Assembly (NCBI RefSeq): GCF_023712105.1
Contig: NZ_JAMLJI010000001.1
Coordinates: forward strand, 186,001-250,000
Direction of reading: 5' to 3'
Source of the DNA: Larsenimonas suaedae
GTDB lineage: Bacteria > Pseudomonadota > Gammaproteobacteria > Pseudomonadales > Halomonadaceae
DNA length: 64,000 nucleotides
Each line of letters opens with the position of its first letter. The first letter of the stretch is position 1. Both the position numbers and the translations under genes were made by a program. A model generated the notes under the pieces. The model was not told the DNA's origin, did no database searches, and saw only the letters and a list, made by a program, of their open reading frames with translations. This document shows positions 57,254 to 64,000 of this stretch, one piece after another.

Positions 57254-58342
57254 ATGAGTGATGAGCGACCGGATGACCCCTGGCGAGAAGGTGGCAAGGA
57301 CCACCCGAATGACCAAGGCAGTAATGATGGGCGCAGTGAGTGGGCGCGAAGGGATGATGTAGCACGACTTGAAAAGCGCCTTGATGAGCGTGAGGACGAG
57401 CGCACATTGATGGCGCGCTGGGCGCGTGAGGTCACGGCCGAACAGCGCCGAGCCCGGCGGTGGAAGATTTTCTTTCGTCTGGTGCTTTTGGTGATTGTCG
57501 TGTCACTAATCGGGCTTGGTTACAAGGCAATGACGCGCGGCGGTAGTGATGTGAGCGTGCGGGCGGCCAAGCCTCACGTGGCTGTGGTATCGCTTGACGG
57601 TGTGATCGACTCGAAGGGGCGAGCCAGCGCCGATACGATTATTGAAGGGCTTCAGAACGCCGCACGGGATGACCGCGCCAAGGCGCTGATCCTTCGAATC
57701 AATAGCCCGGGCGGTTCACCTGTGCAGTCACAGCGTATCTATCAGGAAGTCACTCGGATCAAGGGGCAGCTCGATGCGCCGGTGATCGCCGTCATCGAAG
57801 ACATCGGCGCAAGCGGTGCCTACTACGTCGCCGCCGCGGCCGATGAAATCTATGCAGCGCCTGCAAGCCTTGTCGGCTCGATCGGGGTGATCTATTCAGG
57901 CTTTGGCTTAAAAGATGCGATCCAGAAGCTCGGCGTGGAACGGCGTGTGTTCACCGCGGGTGACAACAAGGATTTTCTTGATCCATTTCAGGACGTCACA
58001 CCCGAGCAGCGTGCGTTCTGGCAGCGCATTCTGACGCTTACGCATCAGCAGTTCATCAATGACGTCAAGGCCGGGCGAGGTGATCGTCTGAAAAACGAGC
58101 CCGAGCTCTTTTCAGGGCTTGTCTGGACCGGTGAGCAGGCGGTCGAGCTTGGCTTGACCGATGGCGTTGATACGTTCGACCACCTGATTCGTGGACGGTT
58201 TGAAACCGATGACACGAAGGATTATACCCCGGAGCCAGACCCCTTTGAGCGCTTGTCCAGAAAGCTTGGTCAGGTCGCGGCCGAATGGCTTGAGGTCGGT
58301 GTTGACTCCAGTGCATCGCCTGTTCGCTACGAGTTGCCCTGA
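57254..58342 (+). CDS. sppA: S49 family signal-peptide peptidase, SppA-like
   Basis: A 362-residue membrane-anchored protease. A charged N-terminal cytoplasmic part (residues 1-70) leads to one helix (about 73-92), then the periplasmic S49 domain with INSPGGSPV, the nucleophile Ser in EDIGASGAYYVAAAADEI and a Lys in FTAGDNKDFLDPF or nearby. It degrades cleaved signal peptides. AAGGAG precedes the ATG; a GTG three codons earlier is less likely. Its end overlaps the convergent maf gene by 16 bases. Confidence 0.92.
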   Translation: MSDERPDDPWREGGKDHPNDQGSNDGRSEWARRDDVARLEKRLDEREDERTLMARWAREVTAEQRRARRWKIFFRLVLLVIVVSLIGLGYKAMTRGGSDVSVRAAKPHVAVVSLDGVIDSKGRASADTIIEGLQNAARDDRAKALILRINSPGGSPVQSQRIYQEVTRIKGQLDAPVIAVIEDIGASGAYYVAAAADEIYAAPASLVGSIGVIYSGFGLKDAIQKLGVERRVFTAGDNKDFLDPFQDVTPEQRAFWQRILTLTHQQFINDVKAGRGDRLKNEPELFSGLVWTGEQAVELGLTDGVDTFDHLIRGRFETDDTKDYTPEPDPFERLSRKLGQVAAEWLEVGVDSSASPVRYELP

Positions 58343-58929
58343 GTATTCCGTAGCGGGTGGCAGTCAAACTCGGTCAAAAGGCGGCTCAAGGCGATCAGTG
58401 GCAGGCCAATGAGGGCGGTGGGGTCATCGCCCTCGAGGCGCTCGAACAGCGTGATGCCAAGCCCTTCCATCTTGAAGCTGCCCGCGCACTCAAATGGCTG
58501 CTCCTTGTCGATGTAGGCGTAAATTTCGTCCTGGGTCAGGGTGCGAAAGTGCACGCGATAGGGCTCGACATGCAGGCGCATTCCATGATGTGGGTGATAA
58601 AGCGCAAGGCTTGTCAGAAACAGCACGCTTTGTCCGGAAAAGCGGGCAAGCTGCGCGCAGGCGCGCTGAGTATCGCCCGGCTTTCCGAGTATTTCGTTTC
58701 GATGCAGTGCCACCTGGTCGCTTGCAATGACCAGGTGGTCCGGGCGGATTCCTGCGACCGTCTCGGCCTTTTGTTGGCCCAGGCGCCTGACCAGCGCCTC
58801 GGGCGATTCATCGGGCAAGGGCGTTTCATCGATGTCGGGTGAGAGGGTGTCGAAGGGCAGGCCCAGGCGAGTCAGCAGCGTCTTTCGGGCTGGTGAGCGT
58901 GACGCCAGAACAAGAGGCAGTGCGAGCAT
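58327..58929 (-). CDS. Maf-family nucleotide pyrophosphatase (YceF type)
   Basis: A 200-residue house-cleaning pyrophosphatase. LASRSPARKTLL is the phosphate-binding N terminus, SDQVALHRNEILGKPG follows, and CAGSFKMEGLGI marks the YceF branch, which hydrolyses m7GTP in E. coli. It is convergent with sppA (16-base overlap) and divergent from yceD. Confidence 0.92.
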   Translation of the reverse strand: MLALPLVLASRSPARKTLLTRLGLPFDTLSPDIDETPLPDESPEALVRRLGQQKAETVAGIRPDHLVIASDQVALHRNEILGKPGDTQRACAQLARFSGQSVLFLTSLALYHPHHGMRLHVEPYRVHFRTLTQDEIYAYIDKEQPFECAGSFKMEGLGITLFERLEGDDPTALIGLPLIALSRLLTEFDCHPLRNTQGNS

Positions 58930-58996
58930 CGTGATTTCCGAGAGTCGATGGGTGGTGCGTTTATAAGCATGTCATGAACGAGGCCGGCAATAGGTT

Positions 58997-59025
58997 TTGA
59001 CAGCACACAAGACAATCCCTATTAT
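58997..59025 (+). promoter_or_regulatory. Sigma70 promoter of yceD-rpmF, predicting a near-leaderless mRNA
   Basis: TTGACA (58997-59002) and TATTAT (59020-59025) are separated by exactly 17 bases. A transcript should begin about 59031-59033, only 2-4 bases before the yceD ATG at 59035. No Shine-Dalgarno sequence is present between them. Confidence 0.75.
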
Positions 59026-59034
59026 TGCGCGCCT

Positions 59035-59562
59035 ATGTCAACCACTAGATTGCCAAATACCGTCGAGCCCTATCGGCTTGCTGCTCAGGGTGAAGTCCTG
59101 AGCGGCGCTGTTGCGCTTGACCGCTTTGCTCGCCTTGTCGATGCTGTCGGCCAGCAAACGGGCGAGTGTCAGGTTGAGCTGGTGTTTGGGATCGATATGC
59201 AGCGCCAGCATTATATTGAAGGCCGTTTGCATGCCGATGTCGATATGCCATGTCAACGGTGCCTTCAGCCGATGTCAATTTCGCTCGACAGCTCATTTCT
59301 CTTGGGAATGGTAAGCTCCGATGCATTGGCTGCGCAGATGCAAAAGCGCTATGAGCCGGTGTTCGTGGAAGACGAGCAGCTCGATCTATTCCCGCTCGTC
59401 GAAGATGAGCTGTTACTGACGCTGCCGCAGGTGCTGTATCACGATGAAGATGAGTGTCCGGTCGGTCAGGATGCGCTTCAAAGTGGCGACCCTGTAGCAG
59501 AGGGTGAAGAGACCAAAACGAATCCATTTAGCGTGCTCGGCTCGTTAAAGGACAAAAACTGA
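59035..59562 (+). CDS. yceD: YceD family (DUF177) protein, 23S rRNA accumulation
   Basis: A 175-residue protein. RLPNTVEPYRLA at the start aligns with the E. coli YceD opening. DMPCQRCLQPM, VEDELLLTLPQVLYHDEDEC and NPFSVLGSLKDK are the conserved segments. YceD supports 23S rRNA and large-subunit accumulation. No ribosome-binding site is seen, and the promoter puts the transcript start almost at the ATG. It leads the fatty-acid cluster, as in E. coli and Pseudomonas. Confidence 0.94.
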   Translation: MSTTRLPNTVEPYRLAAQGEVLSGAVALDRFARLVDAVGQQTGECQVELVFGIDMQRQHYIEGRLHADVDMPCQRCLQPMSISLDSSFLLGMVSSDALAAQMQKRYEPVFVEDEQLDLFPLVEDELLLTLPQVLYHDEDECPVGQDALQSGDPVAEGEETKTNPFSVLGSLKDKN

Positions 59563-59589
59563 TTTAGCTATCACGACTGGAGATCCGTC

Positions 59590-59763
59590 ATGGCAGTTCA
59601 AAAAAGCAGCAAGACCCGTTCCAAGCGCGGCATGCGCCGTTCGCACGACTCATTGAGCGCTCCGACGCTGTCCGTTAACGAAAACGGTGATACGCATCGT
59701 CGTCATCACGTTTCCCCGGATGGCTTCTACCGTGGTCGCCAGGTTGTTGAAGCCAGCGAGTAA
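59590..59763 (+). CDS. rpmF: 50S ribosomal protein L32
   Basis: A 57-residue basic protein, [20 protein letters not shown], typical of bacterial L32, ending [10 protein letters not shown]. It has no cysteines, so it is the zinc-free form, as in E. coli. GGAGAT precedes the ATG. It lies 27 bases after yceD and 23 before plsX, so it is within the operon. Confidence 0.97.
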   Translation: MAVQKSSKTRSKRGMRRSHDSLSAPTLSVNENGDTHRRHHVSPDGFYRGRQVVEASE

Positions 59764-59786
59764 GCATCTCGCAGACGCGCGTTCGC

Positions 59787-60803
59787 GTGCGTATTGCCGT
59801 TGATGCCATGGGCGGGGACTTAGGTCCCCGCGCTACTGTTGAAGGTGTGGCTCATGCCTTGAGTCTATTGCCTGCCAACAGTGCCGTACTGCACGGCCCC
59901 TCTCATGTGCTTGATGCACAGCTTGATGCTCTCCCCAAATCCCTGCGCTTTACGCGCTCACGTCTTCAAGTCTCGCACGCCGATACGGTGGTTCATGAGG
60001 CTGACAGACCTTCCCAGCTTCTTAGAATGCCCGAAGAGACCAGTCTTCACCGCTGTTTAATGTCATTGGCTCGCGACGAGGTGTCTGCGGCCATCAGTGG
60101 GGGCAGTACTGGGGCGCTCATGGTGCTTGCGCGCCGCTATATCGGCATGAGTGCCGGTCTGGAGCGTCCGGCGATCAGTTGCGCTGTTCCTACCGAGGGC
60201 GGTGGACGTTGTTATCTGCTCGACCTGGGCGCCAATGTGGACTCGTCACCCGAAATGCTGGTGCAGTTTGCGCATATGGGCGCCGCCATGGCCTCGGTTG
60301 TGGATGGGGTGGCAAGGCCTCGGGTGGCGTTACTGAACGTGGGTGTGGAGCCGAGCAAGGGGGCGCACCGTGTTCGTCAGGCCCATGTCCGTTTGAGCGC
60401 CGTGCCCTATCGGTCATTTGAATACACGGGGTTTGTCGAAGGCGGTGGAATGTTTGCCGGCGACGTCGATGTCGTGGTCTGTGACGGTGATGTGGGTAAT
60501 GCGGTTCTAAAAAGCAGTGAAGGGCTTGCAAGGATGCTTGGAAAGCGCCTTCAACACCGGTTCGAGGACGGGATTTGGACGCGGATCGTAAGCTTTATGG
60601 CGCGGCCGGCTCTGACCCGGTTTCATCATGAATTGGATCCCGTGCGCTATAATGGCGCAAGTTTTCTAGGGCTTGCCAAAACGGTGGTTAAAAGCCACGG
60701 CAGCGCTGATGCGCGGGGCTTTTCGTTTGCTGTGCAGCGGGCGTTTTCCGAGGCGGAAGAGCGGCTTCCGCAGCGGCTTGCGAGTCGATTATTGGATGTA
60801 TAA
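59787..60803 (+). CDS. plsX: Phosphate acyltransferase PlsX
   Basis: A 338-residue soluble enzyme making acyl-phosphate from acyl-ACP, first step of phospholipid synthesis in many bacteria. AVDAMGGDLGP opens the protein and SGGSTGALM is a conserved active-site segment. GTG is the only plausible start; no strong ribosome-binding site precedes it. It follows rpmF by 23 bases. The fabH gene often next to plsX is absent here. Confidence 0.95.
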   Translation: MRIAVDAMGGDLGPRATVEGVAHALSLLPANSAVLHGPSHVLDAQLDALPKSLRFTRSRLQVSHADTVVHEADRPSQLLRMPEETSLHRCLMSLARDEVSAAISGGSTGALMVLARRYIGMSAGLERPAISCAVPTEGGGRCYLLDLGANVDSSPEMLVQFAHMGAAMASVVDGVARPRVALLNVGVEPSKGAHRVRQAHVRLSAVPYRSFEYTGFVEGGGMFAGDVDVVVCDGDVGNAVLKSSEGLARMLGKRLQHRFEDGIWTRIVSFMARPALTRFHHELDPVRYNGASFLGLAKTVVKSHGSADARGFSFAVQRAFSEAEERLPQRLASRLLDV

Positions 60804-60817
60804 GACCATCGACGGTT

Positions 60818-60844
60818 TTGATTCGTGCGCCGGTAACGTATTAT
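60818..60844 (+). promoter_or_regulatory. Weak candidate promoter before fabD
   Basis: TTGATT (60818-60823) and TATTAT (60839-60844) are separated by 15 bases, about 100 bases before fabD. The spacer is short, so this is only suggestive. Confidence 0.3.
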
Positions 60845-60859
60845 GCGCGGCGAACTTAA

Positions 60860-60902
60860 CGTGCTCTTTACCAAGCAGGCCTCGTGCTTTGTAAAGAGCA
60901 CG
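60860..60902 (+). promoter_or_regulatory. Hairpin in the plsX-fabD spacer
   Basis: CGTGCTCTTTAC (60860-60871) and GTAAAGAGCACG (60891-60902) are perfect 12-base arms. The loop contains AAGCA and TGCTT, which extend the stem by five pairs past one mismatch. No T tract follows. It may slow transcription or stabilise the fabD mRNA. Confidence 0.55.
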
Positions 60903-60944
60903 CTCGGTGCTCACGTGTGTAACGAGAATAAATAGGTGATCATC

Positions 60945-61901
60945 ATGACCAACACTCTGGCCTTCGTCTTTCCCGGACAGGGCTCTCAGCAGGTTGGAAT
61001 GCTGCGCGAGCTGGCTGAGCGCTATAGCGTTGTGCGGACAACCTTCGAAGAGGGTGCCTCTGCGCTGGGATACGACCTCTGGAGCGTGGTTCAGGAAGGC
61101 CCCGAGGCATCGTTGAACGACACGGCATGCACGCAGCCGGCGCTGTTGACGGCAAGCGTTGCCATCTGGCGTGTCTGGCAGGAGCTCGAAGGGCCGCGTC
61201 CAGGTGTCATGGCCGGCCACAGCCTGGGCGAGTACAGCGCACTGGTCTGTGCAGGCGCCCTGGGGTTTGCCGATGCCGTGCGTCTCGTGCGTGCGCGCGG
61301 TGAAGCCATGCAGGCGGCTGTGCCTCAGGGGCGTGGTGCCATGGCTGCGATTCTCGGGCTTGATAACGCCGTGATTGAGCAGGCGTGTATTGATGCCGCC
61401 CAGGGCGAGGTGGTTTCTGCCGTCAATTACAATGCGCCTGGTCAGGTTGTTATCGCCGGTGACAAGGCAGCGGTCGAGCGCGCAATCTCTGCCTGCCAGG
61501 ACGCTGGGGCCAAGCGGGCGATCCTTCTGCCAGTGTCGGTGCCATCGCACTGCGCGTTGATGGAGCCGGCTTCCAAAACGCTTGAGCGCCAGCTTGCGGG
61601 GATGGACATTAAATCGCCGCGCTACAAGGTGTACCAGAATGTTGATGCACGGGTCGCCCAGGACGTGGCAACGCTTACCGACAATCTCGTCCAGCAGCTC
61701 TATCGTCCGGTACGTTGGGTCGATTGCGTAACAGCCATGAGTGAGGCCGGTGCGTCGACCTTTATTGAATGCGGGCCTGGTAAGGTGTTGACCGGGCTTG
61801 GCAAGCGGATCAATCGCCAAAGTCGTGGTCAGGCCATCAATGATCCTGAAAGCCTTGCTGATGCGCTTGAAATGGCGCGCGAAAGTGTCAGCGACAATTG
61901 A
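60945..61901 (+). CDS. fabD: Malonyl-CoA:ACP transacylase
   Basis: A 318-residue enzyme loading malonyl groups on ACP. FVFPGQGSQQVGM opens it, and the nucleophile Ser93 is in GHSLGEYSAL. SVPSHCALM contains the second active-site His. The ATG at 60945 follows AGGTGAT; a GTG at 60936 is also in frame. It ends 11 bases before fabG. Confidence 0.97.
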   Translation: MTNTLAFVFPGQGSQQVGMLRELAERYSVVRTTFEEGASALGYDLWSVVQEGPEASLNDTACTQPALLTASVAIWRVWQELEGPRPGVMAGHSLGEYSALVCAGALGFADAVRLVRARGEAMQAAVPQGRGAMAAILGLDNAVIEQACIDAAQGEVVSAVNYNAPGQVVIAGDKAAVERAISACQDAGAKRAILLPVSVPSHCALMEPASKTLERQLAGMDIKSPRYKVYQNVDARVAQDVATLTDNLVQQLYRPVRWVDCVTAMSEAGASTFIECGPGKVLTGLGKRINRQSRGQAINDPESLADALEMARESVSDN

Positions 61902-61912
61902 GAGAATGATGT

Positions 61913-62656
61913 ATGTCGGATATGCGTAAAGTGGCCCTGGTGACTGGCGCCAGTCGAGGAATCGGTCAGGCCATCGCCCGTGAACTGGGCAAGCAGGGAA
62001 TGATCGTTGTCGGTACAGCGACCTCCGAGTCCGGTGCCGAGCGAATCGGTGCTGACCTTGAGGCTCACGGCATCGACGGGCGTGGTCTTGCGCTTGATGT
62101 GACAAGCGCCGAATCCATCGATGCTGCACTCAAGGCAATTGCCGAAGAATTTGGCGCGCCCACCGTATTGGTTAACAATGCGGGGATTACCCAGGATAAT
62201 CTGCTGATGCGGATGAAAGAAGGGGAGTGGGACTCGGTACTGGATACCAATTTGAAATCCGTCTACCGTGTTTCTAAAGCGTGTCTGCGCGGGATGACCA
62301 AGGCACGCTTCGGTCGTATCATAAGCGTAAGTTCGGTGGTTGCGTCATCGGGCAATCTTGGTCAGACCAACTACGCTGCGGCCAAGGCTGGAATGGAAGG
62401 CTTCTCCCGTTCATTGGCACGCGAAGTGGCTTCACGTAATATTACCGTCAATTGTGTTGCGCCGGGGTTCATCGCAACCGATATGACAGAAAAGTTGCCG
62501 GAAGAGCACCGCGAGGCCCTTCTGGGTCAGGTGCCACTGACGCGCCTCGGTACGCCGGAAGAAATTGCGGCGGCCGTTGGTTTTCTGGCCAGTGATGGTG
62601 CAGGTTACATCACTGGCGAAACTATCCATGTCAATGGCGGCATGAACATGCGCTGA
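61913..62656 (+). CDS. fabG: 3-oxoacyl-ACP reductase
   Basis: A 247-residue NADPH-dependent short-chain dehydrogenase. VALVTGASRGIGQAIA, NNAGITQDNLLMRMKE and the catalytic Ser-Tyr-Lys in VVASSGNLGQTNYAAAK (Tyr151, Lys155) are visible. The ending ITGETIHVNGGMNM is typical of FabG. It is separate from the PHA reductase phaB at 1891, with different end motifs. Confidence 0.97.
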   Translation: MSDMRKVALVTGASRGIGQAIARELGKQGMIVVGTATSESGAERIGADLEAHGIDGRGLALDVTSAESIDAALKAIAEEFGAPTVLVNNAGITQDNLLMRMKEGEWDSVLDTNLKSVYRVSKACLRGMTKARFGRIISVSSVVASSGNLGQTNYAAAKAGMEGFSRSLAREVASRNITVNCVAPGFIATDMTEKLPEEHREALLGQVPLTRLGTPEEIAAAVGFLASDGAGYITGETIHVNGGMNMR

Positions 62657-62673
62657 TTGCTGCGGGGCCGCGG

Positions 62674-62700
62674 TTGCGTCCCCCGGTAGTGGCCTATAAA
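62674..62700 (+). promoter_or_regulatory. Candidate acpP promoter
   Basis: TTGCGT (62674-62679) and TATAAA (62695-62700) are separated by 15 bases in the fabG-acpP gap. A separate promoter is expected because ACP is needed in high amounts. Confidence 0.4.
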
Positions 62701-62751
62701 CTACCCGCTGATTTGAGCTAGCGGATTCGTCCTACTAGGAGTAAGTAAATA

Positions 62752-62985
62752 ATGAGTACCATCGAAGAGCGCGTAAAGAAAGTCGTGGCGGAACGCCTGA
62801 ATGTCAAGGAAGACGAGATCCAGAACAGCTCTTCCTTCACCGAAGACCTTGGCGCGGACTCTCTTGACACCGTTGAGCTGGTGATGGCGCTTGAAGAGGA
62901 ATTCGACACCGAAATTCCCGATGAAGAAGCGGAAAAGATTACCACTGTGCAGGAAGCAATCGACTACATCAACGCCCACCAGTAA
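62752..62985 (+). CDS. acpP: Acyl carrier protein
   Basis: A 77-residue acidic protein. Ser37 in [11 protein letters not shown] is the phosphopantetheine attachment site. It carries acyl chains in fatty-acid synthesis. AGGAG precedes the ATG by 10 bases. A hairpin follows the stop. Confidence 0.98.
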   Translation: MSTIEERVKKVVAERLNVKEDEIQNSSSFTEDLGADSLDTVELVMALEEEFDTEIPDEEAEKITTVQEAIDYINAHQ

Positions 62986-63023
62986 GTAGGCGTTGTCGAG
63001 CGTCCCCGCGACGCCTGCCGGTT

Positions 63024-63055
63024 ACGAAGCCGTTCTGGAGACAGAACGGCTTCGT
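63024..63055 (+). terminator. Hairpin terminator after acpP
   Basis: ACGAAGCCGTTCTG and CAGAACGGCTTCGT form a perfect 14-bp stem around the GAGA tetraloop, followed by a weak T-rich CTTGTAT. It may allow partial read-through to fabF. Confidence 0.7.
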
Positions 63056-63128
63056 CTTGTATGGGCAACCGATTGAGCGAACACGCCTTCTATCGTCGTT
63101 TACCCATCCCAAGTGGCGCGTTTATCAG

Positions 63129-63134
63129 TATAAT
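63129..63134 (+). promoter_or_regulatory. Candidate -10 box before fabF
   Basis: A perfect TATAAT lies about 90 bases before fabF, downstream of the acpP terminator. No matching -35 was found. Confidence 0.35.
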
Positions 63135-63223
63135 GCGGGGTTTGTTGCCTGCACCCATAGATCTGCAGGGCGTTTTAAGTGCGGCCATGACCCGCATTCA
63201 CTAGGTAGTTTGGAGGAATATCA

Positions 63224-64000
63224 ATGCCTCGCAGAAGAGTCGTGGTGACCGGCTTGGGCATGCTGACCCCCGTTGGCAATAGCGTGGACGACACCTGGGC
63301 CAACATCAAAGCCGGTAAAAGCGGGATCGGGCCGATCGAGCACTTCGACGCCTCGAACTTCAATACGCGGTTCAGCGGTGCGATCAAGAATTTCGAACCT
63401 GGGCGTTACTTCAATCCCAAAGATGCCCGCAAGATGGATCTGTTCATTCAGTACGGCATCGCAGCGGCCGTTCAGTCGATTCAGGACGCAGGTCTTGAAT
63501 GCACTGAAGAAAACGCCGAGCGCATTGGCGTGGCGATCGGTTCCGGCATCGGTGGTTTACCGATGATCGAAAATAATCACCAGTCGATGCTCAAGGGCGG
63601 TGCGCGACGTATTTCACCGTTTTTCGTGCCGGGCTCGATCATCAACATGATTGCGGGCAACCTGGCGATCCAATACGGATTCAAGGGGCCGAACATCGCC
63701 ATCACCACGGCCTGCACGACCGGTACACACAACATCGGGTATTCCGCACGCACCATCGCCTACGGCGACGCCGACGTCATGATCTGCGGCGGTGCCGAGA
63801 TGGCCTCGACGCCGCTCGGTGTTGGCGGTTTTGGGGCGGCTCGGGCGCTATCGACTCGTAATGACAATCCGCAGGCGGCCAGCCGGCCGTGGGACCGTGA
63901 TCGGGATGGCTTCGTGCTTTCTGACGGCGCGGGTGTCATGGTGCTCGAGGAGTACGAGCACGCCAAGGCTCGAGGCGCCACCATTTATGCCGAGCTTACC
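63224..64000 (+). CDS. fabF: 3-oxoacyl-ACP synthase II, 5' part
   Basis: The window ends inside this gene; 259 codons are visible of about 410. [19 protein letters not shown] starts the KAS II family, and the active-site Cys164 is in [13 protein letters not shown]. It condenses malonyl-ACP with growing acyl chains. GGAGG lies 7 bases before the ATG. It follows acpP, as expected, behind its own hairpin. Confidence 0.97.
   Translation, partial: MPRRRVVVTGLGMLTPVGNSVDDTWANIKAGKSGIGPIEHFDASNFNTRFSGAIKNFEPGRYFNPKDARKMDLFIQYGIAAAVQSIQDAGLECTEENAERIGVAIGSGIGGLPMIENNHQSMLKGGARRISPFFVPGSIINMIAGNLAIQYGFKGPNIAITTACTTGTHNIGYSARTIAYGDADVMICGGAEMASTPLGVGGFGAARALSTRNDNPQAASRPWDRDRDGFVLSDGAGVMVLEEYEHAKARGATIYAELT

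Overview
The window is chromosomal DNA of a gammaproteobacterium, most likely a member of the Halomonadaceae (Halomonas, Kushneria, Chromohalobacter or relatives). Three things point there: a class I polyhydroxyalkanoate (PHA) gene set (phaC-phaB-phaR), a full Na+-translocating NADH:quinone reductase operon (nqrABCDEF with nqrM), and gene neighbourhoods that largely follow the order I recall from Pseudomonas. This placement is inferred from gene content and remembered synteny; no database search was possible. I saw no tRNA, rRNA, CRISPR array, insertion sequence or prophage. It reads as a gene-dense core-genome segment with many overlapping start and stop codons.

Layout. 1-6781: tail of an unknown gene, a degenerate CDP-alcohol phosphatidyltransferase-like membrane protein, the PHA cluster (minus strand), and an acyltransferase coupled to rdgC. 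7036-16799: gyrA, then serC-pheA-tyrA/aroA fusion-cmk-rpsA, covering serine and aromatic amino-acid synthesis, CMP kinase and ribosomal protein S1. 16905-18977: rnt and argG, divergent. 19041-27786: lexA diverging from psrA-nagZ-mscS-hpt-mtnP, then mfd on the minus strand. 28193-38513: long-form GAPDH, the nqr operon, an orphan gene where apbE is usually found, nqrM, sthA and a YrhK-type membrane protein. 38538-41390: a Tus-like replication-terminus protein and the agmatine pathway aguBA, an apparent insertion relative to the Pseudomonas order. 41531-51737: lipoprotein release (lolCD), a DUF2062 protein, comEC and the envelope genes msbA-lpxK-ycaR-kdsB-ptp-murB. 51837-54962: rne on the minus strand, with a 14-unit 9-bp tandem repeat in its scaffold region. 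55595-64000: rluC, a HAD phosphatase, an S49 peptidase, a Maf protein (minus), then the fatty-acid cluster yceD-rpmF-plsX-fabD-fabG-acpP-fabF; fabF runs off the end.

How it fits together. The Na+-NQR block implies a sodium-motive respiratory chain, and SthA balances NAD(H) with NADP(H). The PHA genes consume NADPH and acetyl-CoA, and the fab cluster uses the same precursors. LolCD, MsbA, LpxK, KdsB and MurB all serve the envelope. PsrA next to LexA suggests fatty-acid sensing and SOS control share an intergenic region.

I did not find a convincing wholly new multi-gene system. The items most worth a second look are the orphan gene in the apbE slot of the nqr operon, the Tus homologue without a visible Ter site, the catalytically degenerate CDP-alcohol phosphatidyltransferase, the near-leaderless yceD promoter, and the RNase E tandem repeat.
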